NCBI RefSeq assembly: GCF_016808095.1
Contig: NC_068973.1
Coordinates: forward strand, 10,908,501-10,972,500
Source: Vigna angularis
Lineage: Eukaryota; Streptophyta; Magnoliopsida; Fabales; Fabaceae
DNA length: 64,000 bases
Direction: 5' to 3'
Below the pieces are notes generated by a model. The model saw only the letters and a program-made list of their open reading frames with translations, was not told the DNA's origin and ran no database searches. This document shows positions 24,101 through 42,840 of this stretch, piece by piece. A program made the translations under genes and the position numbers. Each line of letters starts with the position of its first letter. Position 1 is the first letter of the stretch.

Positions 24101-27042
24101 GTAGAAGTCCTGCACAAAGTGTCAGCGCTGGTTCTTTTGATGATCCTACAATCATGAATAGTCGAGCTTCGTCTCCTGTTCTTCCTGAGAAGCATGATCA
24201 GTCTGATCACAGCCCAAAGGAAAAGAGCGACCTTTATCGAGTAAATATTGGTTCAGATATTAATACTGAATCTTGGCAGAGTAATGACTTTAAAGAGGTA
24301 TTGACTGGCTCTGATGAGGGTGATGGATCACCTGCTGCAGTTACTGATGAAGAGCACTGTCGGACTGGCAATGATTGTAAGAAGGCATTGGAAGTATCAA
24401 AAGCTGCTTCATCATCATCTGGAAATGAAAATAAAGCTGGCAATTTGCAGGATGCTTCTTACAGCTCAATAAATGCTTTAATTGAAGGTGTTAAGTACTC
24501 TGAAGCTGATGATGGTGGAATGAATCTTCTTGCTAGTGTGGCTGCTGGAGAGATATTGAAATCTGAATTGTTAACTCCAACTGGATCTCCAGAAAGAAAC
24601 ACAGCTGCTGTTGAACAGTCATGCACAGACAATGGTGTTAAGTCCTCTGAAGAAAATCTTGTTCGTGATGAATGTCACTCAAATAATGCTCTTGATGTTG
24701 AACATAAGAATCTGGCCTCTGTAACAGGTGATCTAGGGGCAAATGGTGAAAGCGATTCTGATTTTCAAGCTTCAGGAGGAAAAACTGCAAGAGAGCTAAA
24801 TAAGCGTGTTGATGCATGCAATATGGATTTACAACAGGTTGCTGAAACTACTTTGGAAAGCAAAGGAAAATTAAATGAAAAATCTGGACCTACTCCTCTG
24901 GTTGGCCTTGCTGAAAATTCTGTACAAGAAGCTGGAGATGGTGATGGAAGCAAGCAGCTACAGGAGGTTGTTCAGGGAGTCAATGCTGGCGAAATTCATG
25001 ATAAAATCAATTGTGTTGCTGATGTTGAGGCAGAAGCAGCTAAAAAATTGTCACATACAGCTGCGGAAGTGGATGTTCAGAGTGATAACTATACTGCTGA
25101 AGGATCAAATGGCAGTGGACAGACAGTTAAAAATCCTCCTGCTGTACTTGTTCAGTCTGATTTGGCAAGAGGAAAAGATGATAAAGCGCTCCATTCTTCT
25201 GGTTATAGTGTTGACAAGGTTCTTAAAGACTTCCCTGAACGGGAATCTGACAAAATTGATGATGTTGATGCTGAGAATCATGTCAATCAGTGTAGAAGTA
25301 AAAGAAGTGAGTCTGAAAGTGACACCTTGACCATGCCTGAGAATAGAGGTATATGTTCTATTGTGACTGGTCTTGTTGCTGAACATGTAGAGGAGAATTT
25401 AGAAACGAGAGATGTTCGTGACCAACCTTCTAGAGAGGATCTTCCTGAAGATTCACCTAGTGTTCTTTCACAAGAAATTGATAAGCATCTCAATTCTAAA
25501 AGGTTGAAATTGACTTCCTCAGAAGCAGAGGAGGCTGAGGAGTGCACCTCTACCACTGCAGATGCTTCTTCCATGTCTGCTGCAGCTGTGTCAGATGCGG
25601 ATGCAAAGGTTGAATTTGATTTAAATGAAGGGCTCAATGCAAATGATGGAAGATGTGAGTTCAACAGCATTGCCAATTCAGGATGTGCACCTTCTGGTCG
25701 ATTGATCAGTCCTGTTCCATTTCCTGCTTCATCTATGTCTTGTGGTATTCTTGCCCCAGTCACTGTGGCGTCTGCTGCTAAGGGGCACTTTGTGCCTCCC
25801 GAAGATTTATTGAGAAGTAAAGGTGAAATTGGTTGGAAGGGATCAGCTGCCACCAGTGCTTTCAGGCCAGCTGAACCCAGGAAAGTTATGGAAATGCCTC
25901 TTGGTACATCAGCTACCCCTATTCCTGATGCTCCAGCTGGAAAGCAGAGTCGAGCACCATTGGATATTGACTTGAATGTGGCTGATGAAAGAATACTTGA
26001 TGACATTTCTTGTGCTCGACACACAAATTCTATATCTCTTGCAACTGATAGTCATGATCCTGTATGCAGTAAAATACCTTCACCTGTTCGCAGCTCTGGA
26101 GGGCTTGGTCTTGACTTAAACCAAGTGGATGATGCTTCCGACATGGGCATTTGCTTGAACAGTAATCATAAAATTGATGTGCCAATTATGCAGGGGAAAT
26201 CATCATTGGGTGGTCCACCAATTAGAGAAGTGAATGCCCACAGGGACTTTGATTTGAACAACGGACCTTCTGTGGATGAAATGACCACCGAATCCTCATT
26301 GTTCTCTCAGCACTCCCGGAGCAATGTGCCATCTCAATTACCTGTTTCTGGACATAGAATGACTACTGCTGAGCCAGGCAACTTCTCTTGGCTTCCTTCC
26401 AGTGGCAACACCTATTCTGCTGTCTCAATATCTTCAATTATGCCTGATAGAGGGGATCAGCCCTTTTCAATTGTTGCTCCAAATGGGCCACAAAGGTTGT
26501 TGACTCCTGCTGCTGGTGGCAACCCATTTGGACCTGATATTTATAGGGCCCCAGTATTGTCATCTTCTCCTGCAGTGTCATATCCATCTGCTCCATTTGA
26601 ATATCCCGTCTTCCCCTTTAACTCCAGCTTCCCTCTTCCATCAGCTTCTTTTTCTGCTGGGTCAACTACTTACGTATATCCAACATCAGCCAATCGGCTT
26701 TGCTTCCCTGCAGTAAATTCACAGTTAATGGGGCCTGCCGGCACAGTTTCATCTCATTACCCCAGGCCCTATGTTGTTGGTCTTCCAGAAGGTAACAATA
26801 GTGGTAGTGCTGAGACCAGTAGAAAATGGACAAGGCAGGGTTTAGATCTTAATGCTGGACCTGGCTGTTCAGACATGGAGGGGAGAGATGAGAGTTTGCC
26901 TCTTCCATCTAGGCAACTTTCTGTTGCTAGTTCACAGGCCTTAGCTGAGGAGCAAGCGAGGATCCAGCTTGCCGGTAGTGTTCGGAAGAGGAAGGAGCCT
27001 GATGGTGGGTGGGATGGCTACAACCAATCCTCATGGCAATAG
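21062..27042 (+). CDS. SUO: SUO homologue: BAH and TFIIS-N domain GW-repeat protein
   Basis: Three exons, 21062-21187, 22230-22601 and 22693-27042, joined at phase-0 GT-AG borders, give 1615 aa; the last exon alone is 4.35 kb. The start MHGRGGEKGTRHMW matches the conserved N-terminus of this family. The BAH domain fills about residues 43-166, a basic nuclear-signal-like stretch lies near 222-245, and a TFIIS N-terminal (LW) domain at about 278-408. GW motifs sit at 1213-1214 and 1605-1606. Five DLN motifs lie in the C-terminal half (1142, 1259, 1307, 1353, 1551). In Arabidopsis SUO is a GW-repeat protein needed for microRNA activity and linked to P-bodies; BAH and TFIIS-N domains suggest chromatin or transcription contacts. 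Length is close to the Arabidopsis protein. An AATAAA at 27227-27232 is a plausible poly(A) signal. The identity is firm at family level; one-to-one orthology is not shown. Confidence 0.94.
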
Positions 27043-27226
27043 CAATCTATATAATCATACAATCTGATGACCACATGCTTGTAAGTGTTTAGTTTTGTAT
27101 ATTCAAATGTTTGCAACACTTGGTCACTTGTGGGAGAAGATCTGAAAATATATCCTGTGTCATGCTGATGTAATTCAGTGGAGGTTGTTACTTTTTTCGT
27201 TAAGAAATATATTTAAATGATAATGG

Positions 27227-27232
27227 AATAAA
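27227..27232 (+). terminator. Likely poly(A) signal of the SUO homologue
   Basis: AATAAA lies 185 bp after the stop codon, in a U-rich context. Other near-matches downstream mean alternative 3' ends are possible. Confidence 0.45.
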
Positions 27233-27249
27233 TGCTATTGCAATTTCTC

Positions 27250-29290
27250 TGTGGGCAGTCTTCTGTCCCATTTTCATTGAGAAATCCTGCTCCGTTTCAG
27301 CCTGCTGTGGCTCTCATATATTTCCGTTCTTCTTGCTAGTTTTCTTTTTACTATCTTTTTTATGTTTTCTTAGGTGATCCTCAATTGAGTGTTGTCATGC
27401 CTCTTAAGTAGTTGTTTGTATGCTAAATGTGTTGTCTTCAGTGATTTGTGGATGGGGGATGGTCAATTTCCATAGAACATCTAACATTTGCTTTTGGGAG
27501 AATTGGGTGGTAAGTGGGCGTCTGATTATGTTAGTCGCAGGTCCTCATTCCCTTAGTTTATCATATATATTTTACAGGAATATTTGGAAGGGGAACTAGT
27601 TATTTTTCCTTCCTAAAGAGGGGACCATACTTGTTGCATCTATATCTATATCTAGTGGACCATAACTTTCCCTTATCAGCACTTCATGTAGAAATCCTCT
27701 TTTTACGTTCAGAAACTAAATTAAAATCTTTTCCTATACACACACATACATACATAATAGGGACCAACAAATTTTGGCACCAAGTTTCTTCCTCTGCTGT
27801 GATCGATATATGTTTGCTGTGTATCAGATTCCTTCACATTTAACGTTTCTACCTGATTTTGTTGATATTTACAACTAGTCGTGTTTTCATTATCACACTG
27901 GCTTTGTTTTTGTATAGAGTCGTGCAAATTTGGCGTTGCTAATTTTTTCACTCGATATGTTAATCAAAGCCAGAACTTTGATACGTTGTCGTTTTCTTGG
28001 AACTGTCTAATTCCGTGTCATACGGAGAAATCTCTGTCCACACTCGCCAGTCTGTATATCATTACTTGTTCTTGTAATGTTGTGTGATGGACTAAAAGAA
28101 TGTTTGGTGGCATTTCGTGGTCGGTGTTAAGTCGGAAAAGGGTATAAGCGGAATAAGGTTGCATGCTTCTGGTTTGTTTAGAAGATGGGATTAGCCTATG
28201 TTTTCAATCAAATAATTAAAACAGAAAATTAATTTTAACTGAAAGCTAACAAGTTGGTATGTTTTTATTTGGATAAGTAATTTCAAATAGGGTAGTGAGT
28301 TAATGTAACCTGGTTTACATGATTGACTCATCATAAGTTGTTTTCTTGTTTGTGAACTCTGCTTATCACATATTTGTGGGTTAGTAGATTGATTTCATTA
28401 ATGCTATTTTTTCTTTATTTATTTATTTATTTTATATATTTTTTGCAATATATTTGACTTGATTATTTTTAAGTGTTTAAATATTTTATAGTAGTTAAAA
28501 TTTAAAATTTAAAATTAAAATATTAATTTATATAGTTTATAAACATAAGTTAAAATAATCACCTTCAACTTGACTCATTAATTTGTGGATTAAGTCAGTT
28601 AACTTACATCTAAAACAATTAATTTTTTTACAATCCATCACAATTCGAATTGGCGGTAAATCGATTGGTTTATAGGTTTGACTTCATTTTGATATCTCTT
28701 ATTTCGAAGAAATTTTCTTTCAATTTGAATGGACTAAAATTATTGGATTTTGATGGTACCGTTTTTATTTGTTTTTGTAAAAGTTGTTCGATTATTAAAA
28801 TAAACGTGTTTTTTCTAATTAGAACTAAAATTATTGGATTTGGATAGTACCGTTTTTATTTTTTTATAAAAGTTGTTCGATTATTAAAATAAACGTGAAT
28901 TTCCTAATTAAAACTTTTAAATATAAAGGAAAATTAGTGAAGGGAAACTTGAATTAAATTTCTTTTACCGGTGATTTGAATAATTGAGATTGAATATAAA
29001 GAAAAATTATTTTCAAAACATAAATTTAAAAGTAAGATGAATAAATTAATAAAAAGCCATGCGAAACGAAGTCTTTATGTTGAGTAATGGTTTTTTTAAT
29101 AAATTTATTCGAGTAATTCTTGAAGAGATAAAAATAAAAGATAATATTTATCAATTCAAATTAACTTTTGTACAAACTTAAAAATTAGAAATTTAAAGGA
29201 GTTAAATTTCTAAAAATCAAATTTTCTTCTAGAAATTAGATTATATTTATTTTTTTTATAGAAAAACATGCTGATAATCGTAACCTTCGT
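27250..29290. other. Intergenic DNA between SUO and the minus-strand genes
   Basis: The first 700 bp is moderately GC-rich and may be long 3' UTR or old gene sequence; open frames there (27721-27951 minus, 27881-28087 plus) match nothing I know. From about 28200 it becomes AT-rich. It contains the 91-bp duplication at 28733-28912. Confidence 0.45.
28733..28912. repeat. 91-bp tandem duplication
   Basis: Two adjacent copies start 'actaaaattattggattt' at 28733 and 28824, sharing 'accgtttttattt' and 'aaagttgttcgattattaaa'. They differ at a small number of positions and one short indel. No coding meaning. Confidence 0.85.
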
Positions 29291-29298
29291 TCTCTTAC

Positions 29299-29469
29299 CT
29301 GATTCAGACAATTGAGCAGCTAAAGTTGGAGAAGGTGAAGGGAGAGGGATGGTGGGATCAAACGTCATATCATTTGAGAAATAAGTACAATAAAAGCATA
29401 GGTTTTTCAAATAGTTGCTGATATTGGTCTATTCTGAATAATGAACCACCCAACGAGTCCTTTTATATA
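29299..29469 (-). promoter_or_regulatory. Candidate minus-strand promoter and first coding exon
   Basis: On the minus strand a strong TATA box (CTATATAAAAGG, about 29460-29471) precedes an ATG at 29368 by about 90 bp. That ATG opens 23 codons (MTFDPTIPLPSPSPTLAAQL...) ending at a consensus donor, TCAG|GTAAGAG, at 29299/29298. A short upstream frame (MLLLYLFLK) comes first. The next exon should lie below 29290, but none is recognisable in the AT-rich DNA there. It may be a truncated gene, a gene with a long intron, or chance. No family recognised. Confidence 0.25.
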
Positions 29470-29822
29470 GAGATTATGAACAATACAACAATTCAGCACG
29501 CTTTAATTAGTAATAATTTGAAAAGCTAGTTTAGTTTGAATATCAGATAATGACACCTCATATCATATATATATATATACACTGAAACTAGATCAAATTC
29601 AAATAAAATAATTTAAATAAATGGTAGCTAGCCAACAAACTTCTTTGTGCTTTCTTTACATGCTTATATGGTGCAACTGTTTCATAACATTAAAACCTAC
29701 CTGAAATCAAATTCAAAACAACCAAATATAAGTACCAACACTGCAAACTCCACCCAAGTCATTATAATTCAAGTTTCATATTTCTACAATCAAACCTTTG
29801 GATGAAATGCTAATGTAGTCTT

Positions 29823-36390
<6,568 letters not shown>

Positions 36391-36394
36391 TTTT

Positions 36395-36705
36395 TTTTCT
36401 ATTTTAATCAATAATCTAATCGATTAAAATGGTATATATTGTTAAATCTTTTGAAAATGAAAATTAGAAAGTTAAATTCTCTGTTTTAATCCATTAAGTT
36501 ATTTATTTAATCGATTAAAACAATATGTATGGTTAAATCTCTTGAAAATAAAAATTAGGAAGCTAAACTCTGTTTTAATTCATTAAATTATTTATCTATC
36601 GATTAAAACAATATATGTATTGTTAAATCTCTTGAAATTGAAAATTAGGAAGCTAAACTATTTCTTTTAATTGATTAAATTATTTACCTAATTGATTAAA
36701 ACTGA
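36395..36705. repeat. Tandem repeat, about 88-bp unit, 3.5 copies
   Basis: Successive units begin 'ttttaatc(c/a)attaa' at about 36401, 36484, 36573 and 36665. They share 'tgttaaatctcttgaaa' and 'aaaattaggaagctaaac'. Each contains the palindrome-rich word 'atcgattaaaa'. Copies diverge modestly. Function unknown. Confidence 0.8.
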
Positions 36706-37285
36706 TAAGATTATGTTTTTGCTATATGAGTTTGGTTTCTTTACCAAAAAAACAAAGAACATTACAAGATTGTTGAGAAAGAACATCCTTCTGAGCATTT
36801 TTGGAGAGCAAGAACATCAATTGAGTGAAATCAAGGCATCAAGTATAGTAGCATAAGTGGAAATGGCTAAAGAGAAACATTTTCTTATTTCTTCTATAAT
36901 ACCTGCACTTGAGGTGTATTAGTTTTTTTTTTTTACTGTAAATTCTAATTATTACTATATACAACTGATAATTGAAACACAAGTAAACTCTAGAAAGGGG
37001 GTTTGAATAGAGTTTAAAACTTTTTCGTAAATAAGTGTTAGACGCTACTACATGGGTTAGACGGTTTGCAAGCAGTCTTGAAGACTTAGAGTTCTTCAGA
37101 AGCATTTAGAAAGCTTTTAAAACGAAAACACGAATGTAGACTTATTTCACACTTGTTTACTTCAAACTGAGTTACATCTAGTTCTCCCTTAAACACACTT
37201 AAGGGGTTCTACTAATCTTCAAAAGATTACAAACGAGTTTAACCACTCCTAGTTTTACAAACTAACCCAACTGGTTAGACGAGTT
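36706..37285. other. Left part of dispersed repeat copy 2, boundary unclear
   Basis: From about 36975 the text ('ctctagaaagggggtttgaa', 'cttaaacacacttaagggg') differs from the AT-rich flank and runs without a break into the segment shared with window positions 1-796. It is probably the same repeat, but copy 1 is cut by the window edge so homology cannot be shown here. No genes. Confidence 0.4.
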
Positions 37286-38002
37286 TCATGACTCATTGTT
37301 TTACACTAGTTCAACTGACTAGATCGTTTAACTACACAAAGTTAAACTAACAAGTATTTTAATTCACTTTTGAATATACAAAACCACAAAGTGTTTTTTA
37401 AATACAAGAACAGATGATGACTCTTGTAGAGAGGATATATTTTCAACATAATGAATATCTGAAAACTTGTAATAAAGTTTTTATTTTTCAAAGAGAAAGT
37501 CTAGATGATGTAAGCGAGAGAGAATATTGACAGTGTAAGAGCAATAATAAATTTTGTTCTTGTTGTCTTCTCTTTATGCAATCCTCTTTATATAGACTTC
37601 TTCGAAAAAGATTCGTTACTCAGCATTGACTTTCACATAGAGTAGGTAGCCTTTAGGTATGAAGTTAGATGCTATGTTGCTTCTTTCAAGTCAATTGTGT
37701 TGCTTTTACAAATGCGTCAAATATAAAGTATTAAGGAAACATTCCCAAAATATCTTGTTATCTCTTAATGGTCTTGTGATCTAAAGCATAACTTTTGAAT
37801 AAAGCTATGTATTTTAATGATCTACACGAAAAAGAGAGTATAACAAAACAAACAATAGAGTACTATTTCATGCATGCGTTAAAAGTGTTAGACGTTCTTA
37901 AGCGTTTAGATATGATACATATAATAACGTTTAGGCAAAGTTTGATTGGAGTAACATTTAACATTTAGGATAATGTTTAACGTGCTTATCCTAGACTGTT
38001 CA

Positions 38003-38179
38003 TATTGGATTTAATTTATTTTTCGTTCATATCTGTTCATTTATGTTGATATATTTATATTCTATTTTTATATTTATATTCCGTTTTTATATTGTTTTAA
38101 ACAGTTGTATATATAAATTGTACTCTCTCCTTATCATTGAATAAGATATACAATTTTCATCATTTCTTCTCTCATAACA
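38003..38179 (+). repeat. 5' LTR of the old Copia element
   Basis: 177 bp, TATTGG...AACA. A plant initiator-Met-type primer-binding site follows at 38180. Confidence 0.92.
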
Positions 38180-38483
38180 TGCTATCAGAAGAAAATTAAT
38201 TCTTGATCACGTTCTTCCACAACCAATTGTGTTACTGCTAAGATCTTCATCTTCTACCTTTCGTTCTTGGTTTTCATACAATTTCTTCTCCTTCTATGGC
38301 TACTCCCTCTTTTACTCTCGCATCGTTATGTTTCATGTTTTGACTTTGTTTTCTAGGGTTTTCAATGAGAAACAATTGAGTGATTTAATCACTCGTAGCC
38401 CTGGATTGATTTTTGAGGAATCTGGAGGAGTTATCGGAGATTTGGGTTGTGAAATTTTGTCCAATTTGAGGTTGTGAAATTCA

Positions 38484-41400
38484 ATGGCTTCTGTAGTTGT
38501 TCCTTCTTCTAATAATTCTCAAGCACAGTCACATTCCTCAGCTCTGAGACTTTCTCAAGAACATATTCATGGTCTATTGACACTTCTTCCTCAATCTAAT
38601 CCCACAGTCACACATTCTACCGATCTAGTGAGTTCTCATAATGTTTTCACTTCTTCTCAGGATCAAGGTAATATCTATTGCCAATGGATTCTAGACACAT
38701 GTGTTACTGATCATATATCCAGTTCTTTGTCTCATTTTGTTTCTTATCATAGAATCTCATCAATTACAGTATAAGTACCCAACTAGAACTCTTCATTTGC
38801 TCATTTTTCTGGCACAATTTCTCTTAGCCCACACCTTACTTTACATAATGTCTTGTTTGTTCCTAATTTTTCAGTCAATCTTATTTCGGTCACAAAGTTA
38901 ACTAAATCTCTATCTTGTAAAATTATCATTTCTGAATTTTTATGTGAAATACAGGACAAGTCAACCCTGCAGATGATTGGGAAAGTTGAAGAAAGAGATG
39001 TCCTACATCCACACCCTTGGTTCACCAGCTTCTATTACTCTTGAGAATTGTATTGCTTGTTCTACTATAAGACATAACTCTATAGATATTTGGCACTCTA
39101 GAGTAGGGCATCCTTCTTCTTCTTGTTATATCAAATTACGCAACATGTATGACACTTTACCTGATACAAAATACACTCACTGTGATACTTGTCACTATTC
39201 TAAGCAAAGAAAATTTCCTTTTCAATTAAGTACTACTGTTTCAAAAGCTCCTTTTGATTTAATTCATGTTGATATTTGGGGGCCCTATTGTACTTCTTCT
39301 ATTGGTGGTTTCAAATATTTCTTAACTATAGTGGATGCTATGTCTAGATACACATGGGTTAAATTGATGGCAAGTAAATCATATGCAAGATCACAACTTT
39401 TTGGCTTTGTTTCTTATATAAAAACACAATTTGGCATTGATGTAAAAGCTGTTAGATCAGATAATGGTAATGAGTTTGCAATGACAAATTTTTATAGACA
39501 AAAAGGGATACAACATCAATTATCTTGTGTTGAAACAACTCAACAAAATGGAGTCGTTGAGAGAAAACATTAACACATTCTCAATGTTGCTAGATCTTTA
39601 ATGTTTCAATCCCATTTGCCCATAACTTTCTGGTCTTATGTTGTTCATTATGTTGTGCAACTCATTAATATTTTACCTTCCAAAGATTTGACATAATTTT
39701 CTCCATCTCAGCTGTTACACAATGTTAAACTTGACATTACTTACTTACGAGTTTTTGGCTCACTTTGCTATGCTTCAAGTCTTGAAGCTCACATAACAAA
39801 ATTTCAACCTTGTGCAAGAAAATATGTTTTACTTGGTTTTAAAACAGGAGTGAAAGACTACCTTTTGTTAGATTTCAACTCTAGGGAATTTTTTCTATCA
39901 AGGAATGTAGTATTTTATGAAAACATATTTCCTTTTCTTACTAGTGACAAGAACTCACCTATTGATACACAAAATTCTTTGGATTTTGTCACCAAAATTA
40001 TTTCATCTTCATTACCTCTTTTCTCAGAAGTTACTGATCAACCCTTTTTACCACCTACATCTCCTCCTTCTATTGTTCCTAACCTTGTTATTTTTTCTTC
40101 TCAACCTATTTATGTTGAACCTGTCACTACTACTCCACAAAGGAAATCAACTAGGACAAAACATAAACCATCTTATCTGCTGGACTAACATTGCAACATG
40201 TTATCTACTTCTTCCGCCACTTAGTCATCCACAGGTACCTTATATCCTATCTCTTAATAAATCATATGTCCTTAATCTTTCCCAAGTTAGTGAAACTAAA
40301 ACCTATAACCAAGCCATCAAACATGATTGTTGGAGAAATGCCATGGATCAAGAAATTGTAGCTTTAGAAAATACCAAAACTTGGGTTTTGACTGATCTAC
40401 CTTATTGAAAGCAACCTATCGGATGTAAATGGGTATACAAAATAAAGAGGCATGCTGATGGGAGTATTGAACGATACAAGGCAAGGTTAATAGCCAAAGG
40501 CTACATACAACAACAAGGCTTAAATTACTTTGAGACTTTTTCACCTGTTATCAAACTCACAAAGGTAAGACTGGTTCTAGGTTTAGCAGCTACCAAACAT
40601 TGGTATTTACATCAACTAGATTTAAATAATGTCTTTTTACATGGGGATCTAGATGAAGAAGTATACATGTTTCTTCCTCTTGGCTACAAAACTGAAAAAC
40701 CAAGGCAAGTTTGGACTCAAACAAGCCTCTAGAAAATGGAATTACAAGTTGACAACTACTTTATTCTCTTTGGGCTTCATACAATCAAAAGTAGATTATT
40801 CATTTTTTGTCAAAAGTGATTATGCTCATATTACCATCTTACTTGTTTATGTAGATGATATAGTCTTGGCAGGTGATGACATTCAAGAAATTCAAACTGT
40901 GAAGGCTCTATTAAATGTAAAGTTCAAGATTAAAGACCTAGGCCAACTGAAGTATTTTTTGGGCTTAGAAATTGCAAGATCTCAACAAGGCATTAATTTG
41001 TCACAAAGGAAGTATGCTCTAGAGTTACTAGAAGATGCAGGATTGTTGGGATGTCAACCTGTTTCTACTCCCATACAACCAGGCACAAAATTTTCCAAGA
41101 CAGAAGGGAAACCCTATTCAAATGTACATGCCTATAGAAGACTTCTTGGCAGGTTACTATATTTAACCAACACAAGACCATATTTATGTTTCGCTGTTAT
41201 TACTCTCATTCAATTTCTTTCCAATCCTTTGGAAGATCACTATGCAGCAGCAATAAGGATCCTGAGATATATCAAGAACAATCCAGGACAAGGATTATTC
41301 TTTTCCTTCAACACAGAACATGCTCTCAAGGCTTTTAGTGATTCTGATTGGACTGCTTGCCTTAACACTAGAAGGTTTGTGACTGGTTTTAATGTGTTCT

Positions 41401-41800
41401 ATGGTGCATTATTAATCAACTGGAAATTCAAGAAGCAAAGTACTATATCTAGATCATCAACCGAAGCAGAATATAGAGCCTTAGCTTCCACAACATGTGA
41501 ATTCAATGGCTTCTGTATTTGTTCCATGATTTGAAACAACCTCTACCATAACCAGTTCCTCTGTTTTGTGACAATCAATCTGCTATACAGATTGCACAAA
41601 ATCCAGGCATGCATGAGAGGACAAAGCATATTGAAATTGATTGTCATCTCATAAGGATAAAGTTCAAGCTAGTGTAATTAAGTTCCTGCCCATTTCTACT
41701 TCAGCACAACTTGCAGACATTCATACTAAAGCTTTGCGTCCAATACAATTTCAATCTTTATTGTCCAAGCTGAGCATTAAGGATATATATATGTTACAGC
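38484..41800 (+). pseudogene. Degraded Copia polyprotein (gag mostly lost)
   Basis: Pieces in Copia order: a short gag/protease-like segment (38484-38774) with DTCVTDH where the family has an aspartic protease DTG motif; GAG-pre-integrase and integrase (38977-39573) with HVDIWG, RSDNGNEF and VVERKH; an integrase C-terminal/linker piece (39850-40188); the N-terminal half of reverse transcriptase split by a stop at about 40407; RT with YVDDIVLAGDD plus RNase H with SRSSTEAEYRALAS (40653-41534); and a last piece with QLADIHTKAL (41641-41800). Stops and frameshifts separate them. The protease glycine is lost. Distance from primer-binding site to protease is only about 510 bp, far short of a normal gag. 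Confidence 0.9.
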
Positions 41801-41810
41801 TTGAGGGGGA

Positions 41811-41987
41811 TATTGGATTTAATTTATTTTTCGTTCATATTTGTTCATTTATGTTCATATATTTATATTCAATTTTTATATTTATATTCTGTTTTTATCT
41901 TGTTTTAAATCGCTGTATATATAAATTGTACTCTCTCCTTATCATTGAATAAGATATACAATTTTCATTCTTTCTTTTCTCATAACA
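41811..41987 (+). repeat. 3' LTR of the old Copia element
   Basis: 177 bp, preceded directly by a polypurine tract at 41801-41810. Confidence 0.92.
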
Positions 41988-42066
41988 GTTCATTTGATAT
42001 ACTTTATTTTGTAGACAATTATGTTAAACTTCAAAACAATGTTTGCTTAGACGATCTTGTCTTAAC

Positions 42067-42835
42067 ACTAAAACTGTGAACATTATTCTATATATATTTT
42101 TTATATAATTAAGAAATTCAATTGGTTTATCATTTTCCAATCCTATAATTTTTTTAGATATTTAATTTTGAAAGTAAACTCTTGTTTTGATTAATATTTT
42201 CTAATTTTCTACCATTTGCTAATGTAAGAAGATATTTAAATCCTATAATTTTCTAATTCAATAATATTTTGCATCCCTAAATTTTCACTTGCTAACAAAT
42301 TTTATCCACTTATTTTGTATATTATGCCGAGGTAATGGTTGTGAATTTCATCATGATTAATTCGACAAATATATTCTTGCATAATTGGATCAAATTCTGC
42401 AATCATTTCAATTAGATTTAAAAAATTTCCATTAGTTTATTGATAAATGTTTTCATAGTTTCCACGGAAAGCCAAGTTATTTTTAACAAGAGTGTTAACA
42501 ATTGAAATAATTCTTAACAGCACCTTTATGTAATGTTTTGTATGTCTATTTCTTTGTTCTTAAACATATTTGTCTATTGTTTTTTATGTTTTGCCAATCT
42601 GATTTCCGAATCAATGTATTCATGTTAGTAATATGCTCATTCATTATTTCATGACTCTTCCCTTAGCATGATTTACTACCTTCATTAGCTAGTTTACTTG
42701 AATAAGAAACAACATTAAATTGAACAAAAACAAAAGACTTTATTCAAATCTCTAAAATAAATTAGCCATCTTTTTTTAGTGTTTCTCTCTAATGGGCAAT
42801 ATTTGAATATAATTTGATGAAAAAAAATGCCTAGA
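42067..42835. other. AT-rich spacer between the two Copia elements
   Basis: About 770 bp of AT-rich sequence with no coding feature or repeat boundary of its own. It ends in the atatt duplication of the young Copia element. Confidence 0.5.
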
Positions 42836-42840
42836 ATATT

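Larger units (their letters stand above)
38003..41987 (+). mobile_element. Old Copia LTR retrotransposon, 3985 bp, defective
   Basis: Two 177-bp LTRs (38003-38179 and 41811-41987), a perfect 5-bp duplication gttca (37998-38002 and 41988-41992), a primer-binding site just after the 5' LTR (tgctatcagaag, close to the plant initiator-Met tRNA complement) and a polypurine tract (ttgaggggga) just before the 3' LTR define the element. The LTRs start TATTGG and end AACA, so the left end is not the usual TG. They differ at about 11 of 177 positions (about 94% identical by eye). The gag region is mostly missing and pol is broken, so the copy cannot move by itself. Confidence 0.93.
37286..42066. repeat. 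Dispersed repeat copy 2, interrupted by a Copia insertion
   Basis: 37286-37997 and 41993-42066 are together colinear with 1-796 of the window; the Copia element 38003-41987 plus its duplicated gttca interrupts it. Both copies stop at 'cttaaca' (796 and 42066). The host repeat therefore predates the Copia insertion. It is likely LTR-derived (the minus strand begins TGTTAAGAC). No 5-bp duplication could be confirmed for the host repeat. Confidence 0.65.

Noticed and set aside
25287..26024. 245-codon minus-strand frame and other frames inside SUO exon 3.
   Set aside because: These are antisense shadows of the long, well supported SUO coding exon.
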